Shown piece by piece: positions 6,853-16,041 of a stretch of 36,359 bases of DNA. Position 1 is the first letter of the stretch. Each line of letters opens with the position of its first letter. Source of the stretch: Acidobacteriaceae bacterium (GTDB lineage Bacteria > Acidobacteriota > Terriglobia > Terriglobales > Acidobacteriaceae); the NCBI GenBank assembly GCA_003168355.1, contig PMSQ01000131.1, positions 1-36,359 on the forward strand, read 5' to 3'. The position numbers and the translations under genes were made by a program. Below the pieces are notes generated by a model. That model did no database searches. It saw nothing but the letters and a program-made list of their open reading frames with translations, and was not told where the DNA came from.

Positions 6853-8838
6853 TCAATCGCCGGGACCGCCGCTGACCGGGCCTGGGGCTGGGTTCACTTG
6901 CCAGGTTCGATAGGGTACTCCCGGCATCTCTCCGAGTGGGGACACGGGACGGAGGACGTTGCCGGGGAGCGGGCGGAAAGGCATCTTCCCCTGGTTCGCA
7001 TCCTGATCGGAGTTCTCGTAGCTGAATTGCGGTACGATCTCTTTGAGCCGGGCCAGGATGGAAACTCGATTCCCGAGCGACATCGCCGCATAGAGCGCGT
7101 CGAGACCGCGCTTCAAGGCCGGCCAAGCGAGCCTCCCGCTTTCGGTACAGGTTATTTTTTCGCAGGCGCTGGTCCAGACCCGCTCGTCAGGATAGAAGAG
7201 TTCCTCGAAGAGTTTTTCGCCCGGTCTGAGGCCGATGAATTTAAATTCCGGGTTGGATTTGCCGGAGAGCCGAACCAGAGTTTTCGCCAGCTCCGCAACC
7301 AGAACCGGCTCCCCCATGTCGAGTACGAGAATATCGCCGTTCCTGCCGATGGCGAAGGCCTGCAGCACCAGGCTAACCGCCTCCGAGACCGTCATGAAAA
7401 AGCGGGTCATTTCCGGGTGGGTGATGGTGATGGGCTGATTTCGCCGGATCTGCTCCTGGAACAGCGGAATCACGCTGCCGCTCGATCCGAGGACATTGCC
7501 GAAGCGGACCGACACACAGCGCAGCCGCTCTCCGGGCCAGGCTGCGAGAATCAGCTCTCCCACCCGCTTGGTGCAACCCATAACGTTGGTCGGATTCACC
7601 GCCTTGTCGGAGGAAATCATCACGAAAGCGCTGCAGTTCGAATCCTCGGCCACGTTCAGCAGCCCCAGCAGGCCGAACACGTTGTTGCCGACCGCCTCTT
7701 CCACATTAGCTTCCATGACGGGCACGTGCTTGTAGGCGGCGGCATGGAAAACAATCTCGACGCCGTAGGTCTGGAATATTTTGCGCATGCGCTCCGGGTT
7801 GCAGAAGTCGGCGACACAAAACACCTTGCGCTCGTCCCCTTCGCCCTGCACCAACTGATGCTGCAGGTGAAAGATTCCGGTTTCATTCTGATCGAGGCAC
7901 ACGAGAAGTCTTGGTTTGTAAGTCCGGATTTGCCGGCACAGCTCCGAGCCGATGGATCCCGCGGCGCCGGTCACCACGACCACGCGGTCCCGAATATGTT
8001 CGCGCACCGCTTCCAGATCGAGGTTCACGGGATTACGCCCCAGCAGGTCGGTGAGTGAAACTTCCCGGACCTGCTGCAAGGTCAGTTGGCCCGCAATCAG
8101 TTCCGCCATTTCGGGGACGGTTCGGAAGGGTGCGCCCGCTTCTTTACATGTTTCCACCAGGCGGCGCATCTGGATCTGGGTCGCCGACGGAATCGCAATC
8201 AGGACTTCGTCGATCCTCTGCTCGAGGACCGCCTGCGCAAGCGTCTCAACCGCGCCGAGCACCGGCACCCCCAGCACCCGCAGCCCTTTCTTGAGCGGAT
8301 CGTCATCGACACAACCGATCACCGAGTAGCCCGTCTCGACTCCCTGGGTTTCGCGAATGATCATCTGGGCTGCATGCCCGGCGCCCACCAGCAGCAAACG
8401 TTTCGAGGCTGAGTCCGCCCGCACGCTCTCCGCTAGCATGCGGGAAAGCACCCGTATCCCGGTCAAGAGCGTAAGCGTGATCAGCCCCTCGAGCACATAA
8501 ATCGACAGCGGGAAAACCTTCAGTCCCAAGCCGTAGCGCACGATGATCAGGAACGCAAGCGAGCCGGACAGGGTGGCTTTCAGAACGTCTACCGCATCGC
8601 TGATTCCGGTATAGCGCCACCAACCATGCATAAGATTGAAGAATGGCATGACCGCGAGGCGAACGATAATGAGAATGAGAGCTGTGGTCCGCAGCAAGGC
8701 CTGGTCTGGCATGTGAAACTCGAAGCGCAGGAGCCACGCACATACCAGGGAGCAAAGGATCAGACCCACTTGCAGGATCAGCACCAACAGAGAACGGCAG
8801 CGCAGCAGCGCCGAGGACTTCTTGTCGATTTTTCTCAT
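6853..8838 (-). CDS. Membrane nucleotide-sugar 4,6-dehydratase (PglF/WbpM/CapD type)
   Basis: 661 residues, the length of the large membrane-bound form. Four N-terminal transmembrane helices (about 15-135) are followed by a first Rossmann-like domain (LLLVGAGHAAQMI, 148-160) and a second, catalytic SDR domain. The latter has the NAD(P) loop TGAAGSIGSE (290-299), YKHVPVME (369-376) and SSDKAVNPTNVMGCTK (409-424). Met420 stands where short SDRs have the catalytic Tyr, with Lys424 retained. That is the hallmark of the PglF/WbpM group, which converts UDP-GlcNAc-like sugars to 4-keto-6-deoxy sugars. It is the last gene of the operon and would supply the first, modified sugar to the adjacent phosphoglycosyl transferase. 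The C-terminal tail (about 600-661) is Pro-rich and unconserved. Confidence 0.93.
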   Translation of the reverse strand: MRKIDKKSSALLRCRSLLVLILQVGLILCSLVCAWLLRFEFHMPDQALLRTTALILIIVRLAVMPFFNLMHGWWRYTGISDAVDVLKATLSGSLAFLIIVRYGLGLKVFPLSIYVLEGLITLTLLTGIRVLSRMLAESVRADSASKRLLLVGAGHAAQMIIRETQGVETGYSVIGCVDDDPLKKGLRVLGVPVLGAVETLAQAVLEQRIDEVLIAIPSATQIQMRRLVETCKEAGAPFRTVPEMAELIAGQLTLQQVREVSLTDLLGRNPVNLDLEAVREHIRDRVVVVTGAAGSIGSELCRQIRTYKPRLLVCLDQNETGIFHLQHQLVQGEGDERKVFCVADFCNPERMRKIFQTYGVEIVFHAAAYKHVPVMEANVEEAVGNNVFGLLGLLNVAEDSNCSAFVMISSDKAVNPTNVMGCTKRVGELILAAWPGERLRCVSVRFGNVLGSSGSVIPLFQEQIRRNQPITITHPEMTRFFMTVSEAVSLVLQAFAIGRNGDILVLDMGEPVLVAELAKTLVRLSGKSNPEFKFIGLRPGEKLFEELFYPDERVWTSACEKITCTESGRLAWPALKRGLDALYAAMSLGNRVSILARLKEIVPQFSYENSDQDANQGKMPFRPLPGNVLRPVSPLGEMPGVPYRTWQVNPAPGPVSGGPGD

Positions 8839-8982
8839 AGTACGGCCAGATCACCTTGCTTCCCTTCTACTCACCATCGGCTGCGGGATGGCACGACTTC
8901 ATTGGCGGGTCCAAGCGAGTGGAGTCAAAAGCAGCGGGGCGATTTCGGGAGCCGGGCAGGAATGGGAAACTACGAGCGGATT

Positions 8983-9588
8983 TTAGTGTTGCACGCCTTC
9001 CGCCTTGAATACTCTCCAGAGGGTGAGGACCATGATCTTCAGGTCGAGCAGAAGCGACTGCGCTTGCATGTATTCCGCGTCATAATCCACTTTGCGTGGG
9101 ATCTCCAAGTCATCGCGGCCATTCACTTGCGCCCAGCCGGTAATGCCGGGAACCAATCGATGAACGCCGCGGCGGGTGCGAAGTGCCACCAGATCGTCCT
9201 GATTAAAAAGCGCCGGACGAGGCCCCACCAGCGTGAGATCGCCCTTCCAAACGCTGACCAGTTGCGGCAATTCATCCAGGCTCGTCTTGCGCAACAGGGC
9301 TCCGGCCGGGGTCAGATAGCGCTTGGGCTGGGGCAATAGATGCGTCGCTACCTGGGGCGTGTTAAGCCGCATGGTCCTGAACTTGGGCATGGCGAACAGA
9401 CGGTTATCTTTTCCTACTCGTTGCGACCAGTGCAGGGTGGGCCCGGGAGACGTCAGCCGTACCGCGGCCCAGCACAGCGCAAACAGCGGACTGGACAGGA
9501 GCAGTAACATTCCCCCGAAAAGCAAATCCATGCCCCGCTTCCATGGCGGTAGCCGGTAGGTCGATAGATTGACACTGGTCGTGACCAT
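8983..9588 (-). CDS. Undecaprenyl-phosphate phosphoglycosyl transferase (PglC/WcaJ catalytic-core type)
   Basis: 201 residues from the ATG at 9588, the size of the minimal monotopic enzyme PglC. It has [20 protein letters not shown], a reentrant hydrophobic helix (18-38), then [16 protein letters not shown] (69-73) and the Asp-Glu catalytic pair in SLDELPQL (103-110). VGPRP (121-125) and [14 protein letters not shown] follow. It transfers a sugar-1-phosphate to undecaprenyl phosphate on the cytoplasmic face and so starts the repeat unit. A GTG at 9672 would add 28 residues with no family match, so the later start is preferred. It lacks the N-terminal multi-helix and CoA-binding regions of full-length WcaJ/WbaP. 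Gap to the dehydratase gene: 144 bases. Confidence 0.92.
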   Translation of the reverse strand: MVTTSVNLSTYRLPPWKRGMDLLFGGMLLLLSSPLFALCWAAVRLTSPGPTLHWSQRVGKDNRLFAMPKFRTMRLNTPQVATHLLPQPKRYLTPAGALLRKTSLDELPQLVSVWKGDLTLVGPRPALFNQDDLVALRTRRGVHRLVPGITGWAQVNGRDDLEIPRKVDYDAEYMQAQSLLLDLKIMVLTLWRVFKAEGVQH

Positions 9589-9721
9589 GGTTCTGAGGTC
9601 CTGCGGTTCAGACGTTCGGGGGTTCGGGATTGTCGTCCATGTCGGTCGCGGCTCCAAGACCAAAGGAGCCACGCATCTTCAGGAAGGCTACTTTCGCGAG
9701 GTGATGGATTGAGAACCGAAC

Positions 9722-10651
9722 TTACAAAGAAGCTGAGGTCCGAGCCTTCGGAGGCGCGCCCGGTCCCTTGATCACGCGCTTATCGGAACTCAGACGGTGT
9801 TCGGCGCGCTTGAAGCAGTCGCGCGCCTTCACCGCCAGACGAACCAGCAGCTTGCTGGCGCGGCTTTTGCCAAAGTAGTCGTAGGCCTCGTTGAAGGCGA
9901 TCAGGGCATCGTGCAGCTCGCCGAGCGAACCTTGCGGGTCCTGATTGACGCTTTGACTGCCGAAGTGGACGATCTCCGCCCAGGGGGTGTAGTGCACCAA
10001 GTAGCCCTTTTGCTTCAGCATGAAGTTGTAGGCCAGATCGGAGACGAAAAGACGGAAGCGTTCGTCCAGCATGCCCGCATGCTCCCAGGTGGAGCGCCGC
10101 ACCACATAAGCACTGGTGCCGATGCTATCGACCGGCTGGGCTTTCGAGTAATCGAAGCCGGTGGCGTAGTAGCCCTTCGTCAGCCGGCTCCGGGGAAACA
10201 ATTTATGCCAGTTGAGGGCTTGCAGCAACAGTGTGCCGGGTCCGGGAAAATGGCGGATGCAATGCTGCACCGAGCGGTCGGGGTTCAGCAGCTTCGGACC
10301 GCAGGCCGCCACCTCGGGATTCTCGTCCATATAGCGCACCAGCGCTTGAAACGCGTTGCTGATCAGCAGGGTGTCGCTGTTCAAGTGGCAGGCATAGCGC
10401 GCCCGCGACATCCGCATCCCGAGATTGGTATTGCGGACATAGCCCCGGTTAACTTCGTTTCGGACGAGGATCACTGCCGGGAACGACGTGGCCACCATGT
10501 CCGCGCTGCCGTCGCTGGAGTGATCGTCGATGCAGATCACCTCAAACCTGACCCCGCGGGTGTGCTCGTAAATGGAGGCAATGCAATCGCGCAGCAGGCG
10601 CCGGGTGTTGTAGCTCGGGATGATAACGGTAAGATCCAACCGATTTTCCAC
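9722..10651 (-). CDS. Glycosyltransferase family 2 (rhamnosyltransferase-like)
   Basis: 309 residues, GT-A fold. TVIIPSYN opens the domain (8-15), then IDDHSSDGS (41-49), NRGYVRNTNLG, and NSDT (91-94) in the position of the metal-binding DxD. CGPKLLNPDRSVQHCIRHFP and the acceptor region are typical of WbbL-like rhamnosyltransferases, but sugar specificity cannot be read from sequence. A GTG start with GAGGAG six bases upstream supports 10651. The basic C-terminal tail could bind the membrane surface. Within the operon it would add one residue to the lipid-linked unit. Confidence 0.92.
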   Translation of the reverse strand: MENRLDLTVIIPSYNTRRLLRDCIASIYEHTRGVRFEVICIDDHSSDGSADMVATSFPAVILVRNEVNRGYVRNTNLGMRMSRARYACHLNSDTLLISNAFQALVRYMDENPEVAACGPKLLNPDRSVQHCIRHFPGPGTLLLQALNWHKLFPRSRLTKGYYATGFDYSKAQPVDSIGTSAYVVRRSTWEHAGMLDERFRLFVSDLAYNFMLKQKGYLVHYTPWAEIVHFGSQSVNQDPQGSLGELHDALIAFNEAYDYFGKSRASKLLVRLAVKARDCFKRAEHRLSSDKRVIKGPGAPPKARTSASL

Positions 10652-10707
10652 CGATTTCTCCTCGTCGTTGATTCGTCAAGTCGTCGTTGGTCAAGTCGAC
10701 GGTGTCG

Positions 10708-11304
10708 CTATTTCGCTGTTTCTATTTCGGCGCGGCTATCTTGATTCCGCTCCCTCGACACCTTACGGGCCGGAATGCCCACCACGGTGCAGTTGGCTTC
10801 GACCGAATCCACCACCACCGCGTTCGCGCCCACGGTCACGTTGTCGCCAATGCGGATTCCGCCCAGAATCTTCGCGCCCGCTCCCAGCACCACGTTGTCC
10901 CCGACCTCCGGACGCAGCCTTACATCAAAACCCAGATCCATTCGCTTGGCGCCCAGGGTGACGCCCTGGAGGATCGTGACGTTGCTACCGATGCGCCAGG
11001 CTCCAATCACGGCTCCGGAAGGGTGCGGGAAAAAAATTCCCGGTCCAATCTCGCAGCGCGGCGTTACCTCCAGGCCGAAGAGCACAATGTTGAGATAGGT
11101 CAGCAGTTCGGGCAGGACGGGGATTTTTCGGAGCCGGGCCGCCCGGCTCGCCCGGCAGAGCACGATGGGCAGAAACCTGGGGTGCAAGAGGCGGCAGAGT
11201 AGCCCGGCAAATCCGGGTCGCACAATCGCACTGCCCTCGAGTTCCGCCTGACGCGCAAGATCGCTGTACAGGAGGCGCTTCAGCGGCACCTGGTTATTGT
11301 CCAT
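10708..11304 (-). CDS. Hexapeptide-repeat O-acetyltransferase (serine-acetyltransferase-like)
   Basis: 198 residues. An N-terminal helical part of about 80 residues is followed by a left-handed beta-helix of hexapeptide repeats (from about 83): EIGPGIFFPHPSGAVIG, then IGSNVTILQGVTLGAK, GDNVVLGAGAKILGGIRIGDNVTVGANAVV and a closing VVGIPARKV. The layout is that of CysE-like acetyl-CoA transferases, with the His of the PHPSG segment in the likely catalytic place. In this operon a sugar O-acetyl decoration is more likely than cysteine synthesis, because no cysK-type gene is near and CysE-like enzymes recur in polysaccharide loci. Substrate unknown. Confidence 0.9.
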   Translation of the reverse strand: MDNNQVPLKRLLYSDLARQAELEGSAIVRPGFAGLLCRLLHPRFLPIVLCRASRAARLRKIPVLPELLTYLNIVLFGLEVTPRCEIGPGIFFPHPSGAVIGAWRIGSNVTILQGVTLGAKRMDLGFDVRLRPEVGDNVVLGAGAKILGGIRIGDNVTVGANAVVVDSVEANCTVVGIPARKVSRERNQDSRAEIETAK

Positions 11305-11385
11305 TGGTTGTTGTCGATGATTTCGTGCCCGCGATTTTTGACCCCGGGAATTGCGCGTGCACCACGCACGCCTCTCAACCGGCGG

Positions 11386-12216
11386 CTATATCGGAGCGCG
11401 GGCGCGTAACGATACCCGAAGAACGCGAATGGGATATTTCACGATCTCCGTGGAAATTCCAAAAAGGTACTGCATCGTGCTGATGCAGCCTCGATCGGTC
11501 AGTTTCTTCAACGCCAGCATGCGCCCGATATGCATTGCCTTTACATCCTGGCTCAGCCCCGACGCGCCGATGGTGCTCTTGAATCCCCCGGCCAGAACGC
11601 GCCTGATATACAGGGCCCGGCACCCAGGCCTCGAAAGCAACTCCATATACAACGTAAAGTCTTCGCCTCTACGCAACGACGTGTCATAGAAGACCATTTT
11701 CTCCCTCAATACCATCACCGAATTTGTACTATCGTTGCGCAACAGGGGAGTCCAGGAGGAAAGCGGCGAAAGAGACAGCGACGATAGGTCAGCGCTATCT
11801 TTTCCGTCGCATTCTGCGTGGGTTATATCGTGACAATACGGGTGCATCGAAAAGTCAAGATTGTGGCTCGTCATCAGCCCGTATTGGATCGCGATTTTGT
11901 TCTCATACCAGACGTCGTCCGAGTCCAGAAAGGCCAGGTAACGGCCCTGGGCCGCCGAGATGCCGATGTTTCTGGCGCTGGACGGTCCCTGGTTTTTATC
12001 CATGTGAAAAAAGCGCACCGATATGCTGTCCGGACAGGCTGATGCGATTCGCCCGGACTGTTCCCAATCGTCACTGCCATCATCCACCACGAGAATCTCC
12101 CGAGGAAGCACGGACTGGCGGTAAACAGAGTCCAGAGCCCTCCCGAGTGTGCCCGACGAGTTATAAGTCGGCACAACAACGCTCACATCGCTAATTTCTT
12201 TATCGACCCTCCTCAT
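11386..12216 (-). CDS. Glycosyltransferase family 2
   Basis: 276 residues. SVVVPTYN (12-19), ILVVDDGSDD (41-50), GPSSARNIG (77-85) and FLDSDDVW (96-103) are the classical GT2 motifs, including the metal-binding acidic cluster. RRGEDFTLYMELL later supplies the probable catalytic base (ED). The C-terminus is basic and Arg-rich. It would add one sugar to the undecaprenyl-linked unit on the cytoplasmic side. Donor and acceptor are unknown. Confidence 0.92.
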   Translation of the reverse strand: MRRVDKEISDVSVVVPTYNSSGTLGRALDSVYRQSVLPREILVVDDGSDDWEQSGRIASACPDSISVRFFHMDKNQGPSSARNIGISAAQGRYLAFLDSDDVWYENKIAIQYGLMTSHNLDFSMHPYCHDITHAECDGKDSADLSSLSLSPLSSWTPLLRNDSTNSVMVLREKMVFYDTSLRRGEDFTLYMELLSRPGCRALYIRRVLAGGFKSTIGASGLSQDVKAMHIGRMLALKKLTDRGCISTMQYLFGISTEIVKYPIRVLRVSLRARAPI

Positions 12217-12333
12217 CGGCGTCCCCAGAACGGTTCGAACCGCAATGACAGGGAATCAATTCTCATGGGTTCAGACAAATTTTGCCAGAGGGAACGGTAT
12301 GGCGATTTCGCGCCGTGCCAGTTCGACACGCGG

Positions 12334-13608
12334 TTACGGGTAGGCGACGGCTTCTGTCTGGGGCTCGGTTTGGGTGGACAGCTCTTGCACCGTTCTTCCG
12401 ACAAAGCCCAGAGCGGCCAGGAAGATGGCGTAAGACAGGAGGGTGTTAATCGCCGCTCCCCGGGCCCCGTAGCTTGGGATGAAGGCGAGATTCAAAACGA
12501 TGTTGCTGATCGCGCCGATCCCGGTGCAAAGCAGGATCTTCTTCTCCATCCCCCAGGCGATATAGGCGTTGCTCAGGTAGGAGGTTACGAAATCGAACGG
12601 TATCGACCATGCCAGCAAAAGCAACAGTGGAGATGCAGCCAGAAACTGATCTCCAAACTCAACCGTCAGCACCATCCGGCGGGAAACCGAGAGGATGACC
12701 GCAATCAAAATCCCGGCGCCTGCGAGTGGGAGTAGGATACGCGCCCGCAGCATTCGTGCCCGGTCTTCGATGCGGTGGCGGGCAAACCGGGGGTAGAGCA
12801 CCTGGGTCAGCAGATAATAGGTGACCAGCACCTGATTCAAGACGCGGTAGGCAGAGCCATAAAGACCGACCTGTTCCGGGTTCGACATGAGGCCGAGCAT
12901 CAGAACATCGATGGTGTTGAAGGCCAGGTTACACAACCATGCCAGGCCCATAATGCGGGTGCGCCGCCAGGCCAGCGACTCGCGGATGGCGTCCAGGGTC
13001 TCGCCCTGTGCTGCCCGCGATGGTTGCCTTCTCCACCATGCCCAGAAGATCGCGCCCTGCAGAAGGAAGCCACAAGCATTGCCGGCCACCGCCCACCACA
13101 AGACCCGCTCCCCTGCTGGTCTGCCAATCGCGAGAAATGCCAGGATGCTAAGGGGAACGGCGGACCTCGCTAGGCCCACCAGATACAACTGTCCCCGGCC
13201 CCACGCTGCCCAGTCCAGAGAAATGGCGTACAGCGCGCCCATTGCCGAAAAGGCGAAAAGAAAGATCTTCATGTCCACCGGCAGCTTCGCGCATGCGGAA
13301 TAAACCAGGACCAAGGGCAGGACAAGACCTGCCATCCCCAGGCGCCGCCGCTGCACCCGGCCTACGATTTCGCGCCCGGCCTGCGGATACATGGCCAACA
13401 GCCGCGCGCCGACATGGCGGAGGCCGAAGTCGATGAGCGGCTGCAAGTATTGCGTCAAACTCTGGGCCAGCGCATAAATACCCAGAATCACGACCCCGTA
13501 GCGGTGGCCGAGCAATACCACCGTGGCCAGACTGCACAGCCGGCCCAGCAGTTCACCGGAGCCGAGGTGGCAGATATTTTTGAAAAGTGCGCGGAATGGA
13601 ATCATCAC
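12334..13608 (-). CDS. Wzx-type polysaccharide flippase (MOP superfamily)
   Basis: 424 residues with about 12 hydrophobic segments spread along the whole length and short basic loops. The opening NICHLGSGELLGRLCSLATVVLLGHRYG and the mid-region QVGLYGSAYRVLNQVLVTYYLLTQVLYPRFAR are typical of lipopolysaccharide and capsule flippases (Wzx/RfbX). It would flip the completed undecaprenyl-pyrophosphate oligosaccharide to the periplasm. GTG (13608) and ATG (13605) starts are adjacent. It lies between two glycosyltransferase genes. Confidence 0.92.
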   Translation of the reverse strand: MMIPFRALFKNICHLGSGELLGRLCSLATVVLLGHRYGVVILGIYALAQSLTQYLQPLIDFGLRHVGARLLAMYPQAGREIVGRVQRRRLGMAGLVLPLVLVYSACAKLPVDMKIFLFAFSAMGALYAISLDWAAWGRGQLYLVGLARSAVPLSILAFLAIGRPAGERVLWWAVAGNACGFLLQGAIFWAWWRRQPSRAAQGETLDAIRESLAWRRTRIMGLAWLCNLAFNTIDVLMLGLMSNPEQVGLYGSAYRVLNQVLVTYYLLTQVLYPRFARHRIEDRARMLRARILLPLAGAGILIAVILSVSRRMVLTVEFGDQFLAASPLLLLLAWSIPFDFVTSYLSNAYIAWGMEKKILLCTGIGAISNIVLNLAFIPSYGARGAAINTLLSYAIFLAALGFVGRTVQELSTQTEPQTEAVAYP

Positions 13609-13665
13609 GGAGAATCAGGACGCTGACAATTGTTGGCGAGGAAATGGCGCCCAACCACGGCCACA

Positions 13666-14535
13666 CTATTGGCGAAGTAGTGTGGCGAGGCGGCTTAGAT
13701 CGCGCGGACCGGAAATATAGCCGATCAGTTGACCTGCCCCGCGCAGCACATACACCGAAGCATTAAACAAATCTCCCTGGCACAGACGGACGGCGGCTCC
13801 GCCAAAGGATCGGATAAGATCGCTGCCCACTTTGTGCAGCGGATAGCGGTACATTCTCTGCACACAACCCTCGCTGAGCGCATAGGTGTAAGTGGTCTTC
13901 TTAAGCCGTTCGATAGAACCGAATGCGGGGTGGTGGACGGTGAACGCGGGTTCGTACCAGAATTGGAAGCCCTTTTGATGCGCTCGCAAGACGTAATCTC
14001 TTTCCTCTCCCGCCTGATACTTGGAGGCGGCGCCGACGCCGAGGTACTCATTGAAACCACCGACGGCGACCGCGACCGACCGTCGCATGAACAGCCCCGC
14101 CGACCCCGCCAGGCAGGTCGAGGAATCGCTTTTGGTGCAGCGGCGCGCCGTGGCCGGCGTTCTTGGTCCGGAGAGCGTGTTCTCCGCCGTTCGTAAAGCC
14201 GTGAACAGCACACCGAATTCGGAATGAGACTCAAACCATGCCGCGACGGTGGCCAGCAGCTCCTGGGGATACCAGCAGTCATCGTCGGGAATGGCAAGGA
14301 TATCGCCCCGCGCGGCGCAAAGACCGACGTTACGGGCGCGGGAGAGCCCGCGTTCCGATCGCAGGTGTCGAATCACGAGGCGGGCACGAAGGCCCAACAC
14401 GGGGACCAGCCGGTCGTCGGGATTCTGGTCCACCACAAGAACTTCAAAATCGCGGTAGCTTTGCTCCTCGAGGCTGATCAGCAAGCGCTCAAGTTCTGTT
14501 ACGCGGTTGAGAGTAGCGACAATGAGTGAGATCAC
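13666..14535 (-). CDS. Glycosyltransferase family 2
   Basis: 289 residues. SLIVATLNR (3-11), VLVVDQNPDD (32-41), ERGLSRARNVG (61-71) and IPDDDCWYP (82-90) define a GT2 domain with an Asp-rich metal site. EERDYVLRAHQKG is the probable catalytic-base region. The GTG start overlaps the stop codon of the upstream polymerase gene (GTGA), which suggests translational coupling. A hydrophobic stretch near the C-terminus (YVLRGAGQLIGYISG) may contact the membrane. Confidence 0.92.
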   Translation of the reverse strand: MISLIVATLNRVTELERLLISLEEQSYRDFEVLVVDQNPDDRLVPVLGLRARLVIRHLRSERGLSRARNVGLCAARGDILAIPDDDCWYPQELLATVAAWFESHSEFGVLFTALRTAENTLSGPRTPATARRCTKSDSSTCLAGSAGLFMRRSVAVAVGGFNEYLGVGAASKYQAGEERDYVLRAHQKGFQFWYEPAFTVHHPAFGSIERLKKTTYTYALSEGCVQRMYRYPLHKVGSDLIRSFGGAAVRLCQGDLFNASVYVLRGAGQLIGYISGPRDLSRLATLLRQ

Positions 14536-16034
14536 GGACTTCCTCCAAATAGTTCCTCAGTTGCGAGTATTTGCATTGGAGATTTCGGCACGCGGTGGTC
14601 GAGGGCCCAGTTGCTTCCCCATAGAATGCCGCCGATGCGGGCGATCGCCCGGTAGAAACCCCAGCCCGCCAGCAGCAGGAAAAGCGAGATTCCCACCCGC
14701 AGCGACGCCGATGCCCAGTCCAAGAGACCGCCTCGAGGCATAAGCAGCAAATCCGGCAAGATCATCGCGACCAGGAAGAGCCCGAGAGGATTCCTGGAAT
14801 ACCGATGCATGCGGTGAAACAGGGCGCCCAGTAAGGCGGAGACGAGCACGACTCCCCAGAGGCCGCCGGCCAAATAAGCCTCCGCCAGATAGGTCGAGCC
14901 GCTGCCGTTCCCCATCTGATATGCGGTGGGATTCAGAAACATCGAAACATCGGCGTCAAAATTCTTCCCGGCTACGTATGCTCTGTGATCGGTGGGGAAG
15001 AACGCCGACCGCAATTCGTCGGCAAGATTGGAAACAATGTGGGGGGCGAAATTTCGCCGATAGGCGAATGCGACCTCGGTGACATTGATCGACGAACCTT
15101 GGCCGGCAACGAACTGGGAAGCTCCGGCAAGAACACTGGACTCGAGATTCCCGGCGCGGAACGAGCCGATCCAGGAGCCCGCCAGAACGAGCCCGGCTCC
15201 GAGGAACGCGACCGAATAAAACCTGGCGCGCCGGCCGGACTTCACCTTGGCGAGATACCAAAGGGAAAGAACCAGACTGAAGGTGGCGCCTCGTGAGCCA
15301 AGCAGAAGAATCGGCGCCGTAATTGCAAAGTACAGCGTGGTTGCAGTGCGGAGGAATTGCTGCCGCCGCTCCAGAACACAGATGCCGACCAAGGCGGGCA
15401 GGCTGATCAGCGAAATGGCCCGAACCGCTACGGGTATGCTCGCCGCCATGCCTCCATGGTCGACAAAAATCACGAGGTATCCGCCGTGCTCCTTCGCGTA
15501 CCGGTAATAGCAGAAATTCTTATACAGCTGCACCGGCACACTCAAACCGAATAAAAGGTAGAGATAGGGCAAGAAACGTTCGAAGGATCCGCTGCGGGGC
15601 GGAGAAAAAGAGCGGTAGTTCCATCGGCAAGGCGCATAAATGCAGATGGCGGAGAGGGCGATGGACAGCAACACCAGGCCCGCCACCTCCCGCGATACGT
15701 CAAAGGGATACGGCGTCATCAAGGTGACCCGGAAAATGTCCCTCTCGCCTCCGCAACAGTAGGCAATCAGCCGGCCGGCCTGGAACAGTGTCAGCATGCA
15801 CAGGAAAAAGAAACAAGGGTGCCGCCCGCCATCAAACCGTTTCCAGGCGAGGCCGATCAGCGAAAGCAGCAGCAGGAGCGTGAAAACCGCGGCTTCGTCG
15901 CAGGTGAGCCAACCCGCGAGAAAGCAGAGAGTGGCGGCGGCTACGGCGGTCAGGCATCCCAGCACCTCAAGCGCGGCTCCGACTTTCGCAGATTCGGCCG
16001 CGCGGGCGGGGTATATTTTTGGGGAAGAGTGCAT
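14532..16034 (-). CDS. Wzy-type polysaccharide polymerase (multi-spanning)
   Basis: 500 residues with about 12 hydrophobic helices. A large polar loop in the C-terminal half (about 315-400, VAGQGSSINVTEVAFAYRRNF through TAYQMGNGSGSTYLAEAYLAGG) matches the periplasmic loop arrangement of O-antigen polymerases. The GNGSGSTYLAEAYL phrase resembles the Wzy group found with Wzz and SLBB proteins. Primary sequence is poorly conserved in this family, so the call rests on topology and operon position between Wzz and the glycosyltransferases. It would join repeat units in the periplasm. Confidence 0.85.
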   Translation of the reverse strand: MHSSPKIYPARAAESAKVGAALEVLGCLTAVAAATLCFLAGWLTCDEAAVFTLLLLLSLIGLAWKRFDGGRHPCFFFLCMLTLFQAGRLIAYCCGGERDIFRVTLMTPYPFDVSREVAGLVLLSIALSAICIYAPCRWNYRSFSPPRSGSFERFLPYLYLLFGLSVPVQLYKNFCYYRYAKEHGGYLVIFVDHGGMAASIPVAVRAISLISLPALVGICVLERRQQFLRTATTLYFAITAPILLLGSRGATFSLVLSLWYLAKVKSGRRARFYSVAFLGAGLVLAGSWIGSFRAGNLESSVLAGASQFVAGQGSSINVTEVAFAYRRNFAPHIVSNLADELRSAFFPTDHRAYVAGKNFDADVSMFLNPTAYQMGNGSGSTYLAEAYLAGGLWGVVLVSALLGALFHRMHRYSRNPLGLFLVAMILPDLLLMPRGGLLDWASASLRVGISLFLLLAGWGFYRAIARIGGILWGSNWALDHRVPKSPMQILATEELFGGSP

Positions 16035-16041
16035 GACGGGG

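Noticed and set aside
10708-11304. Assignment as biosynthetic serine acetyltransferase (cysE)
   Set aside because: The fold matches, but the gene is inside a polysaccharide operon without cysteine-synthesis neighbours, so a sugar acetyltransferase role is more likely.
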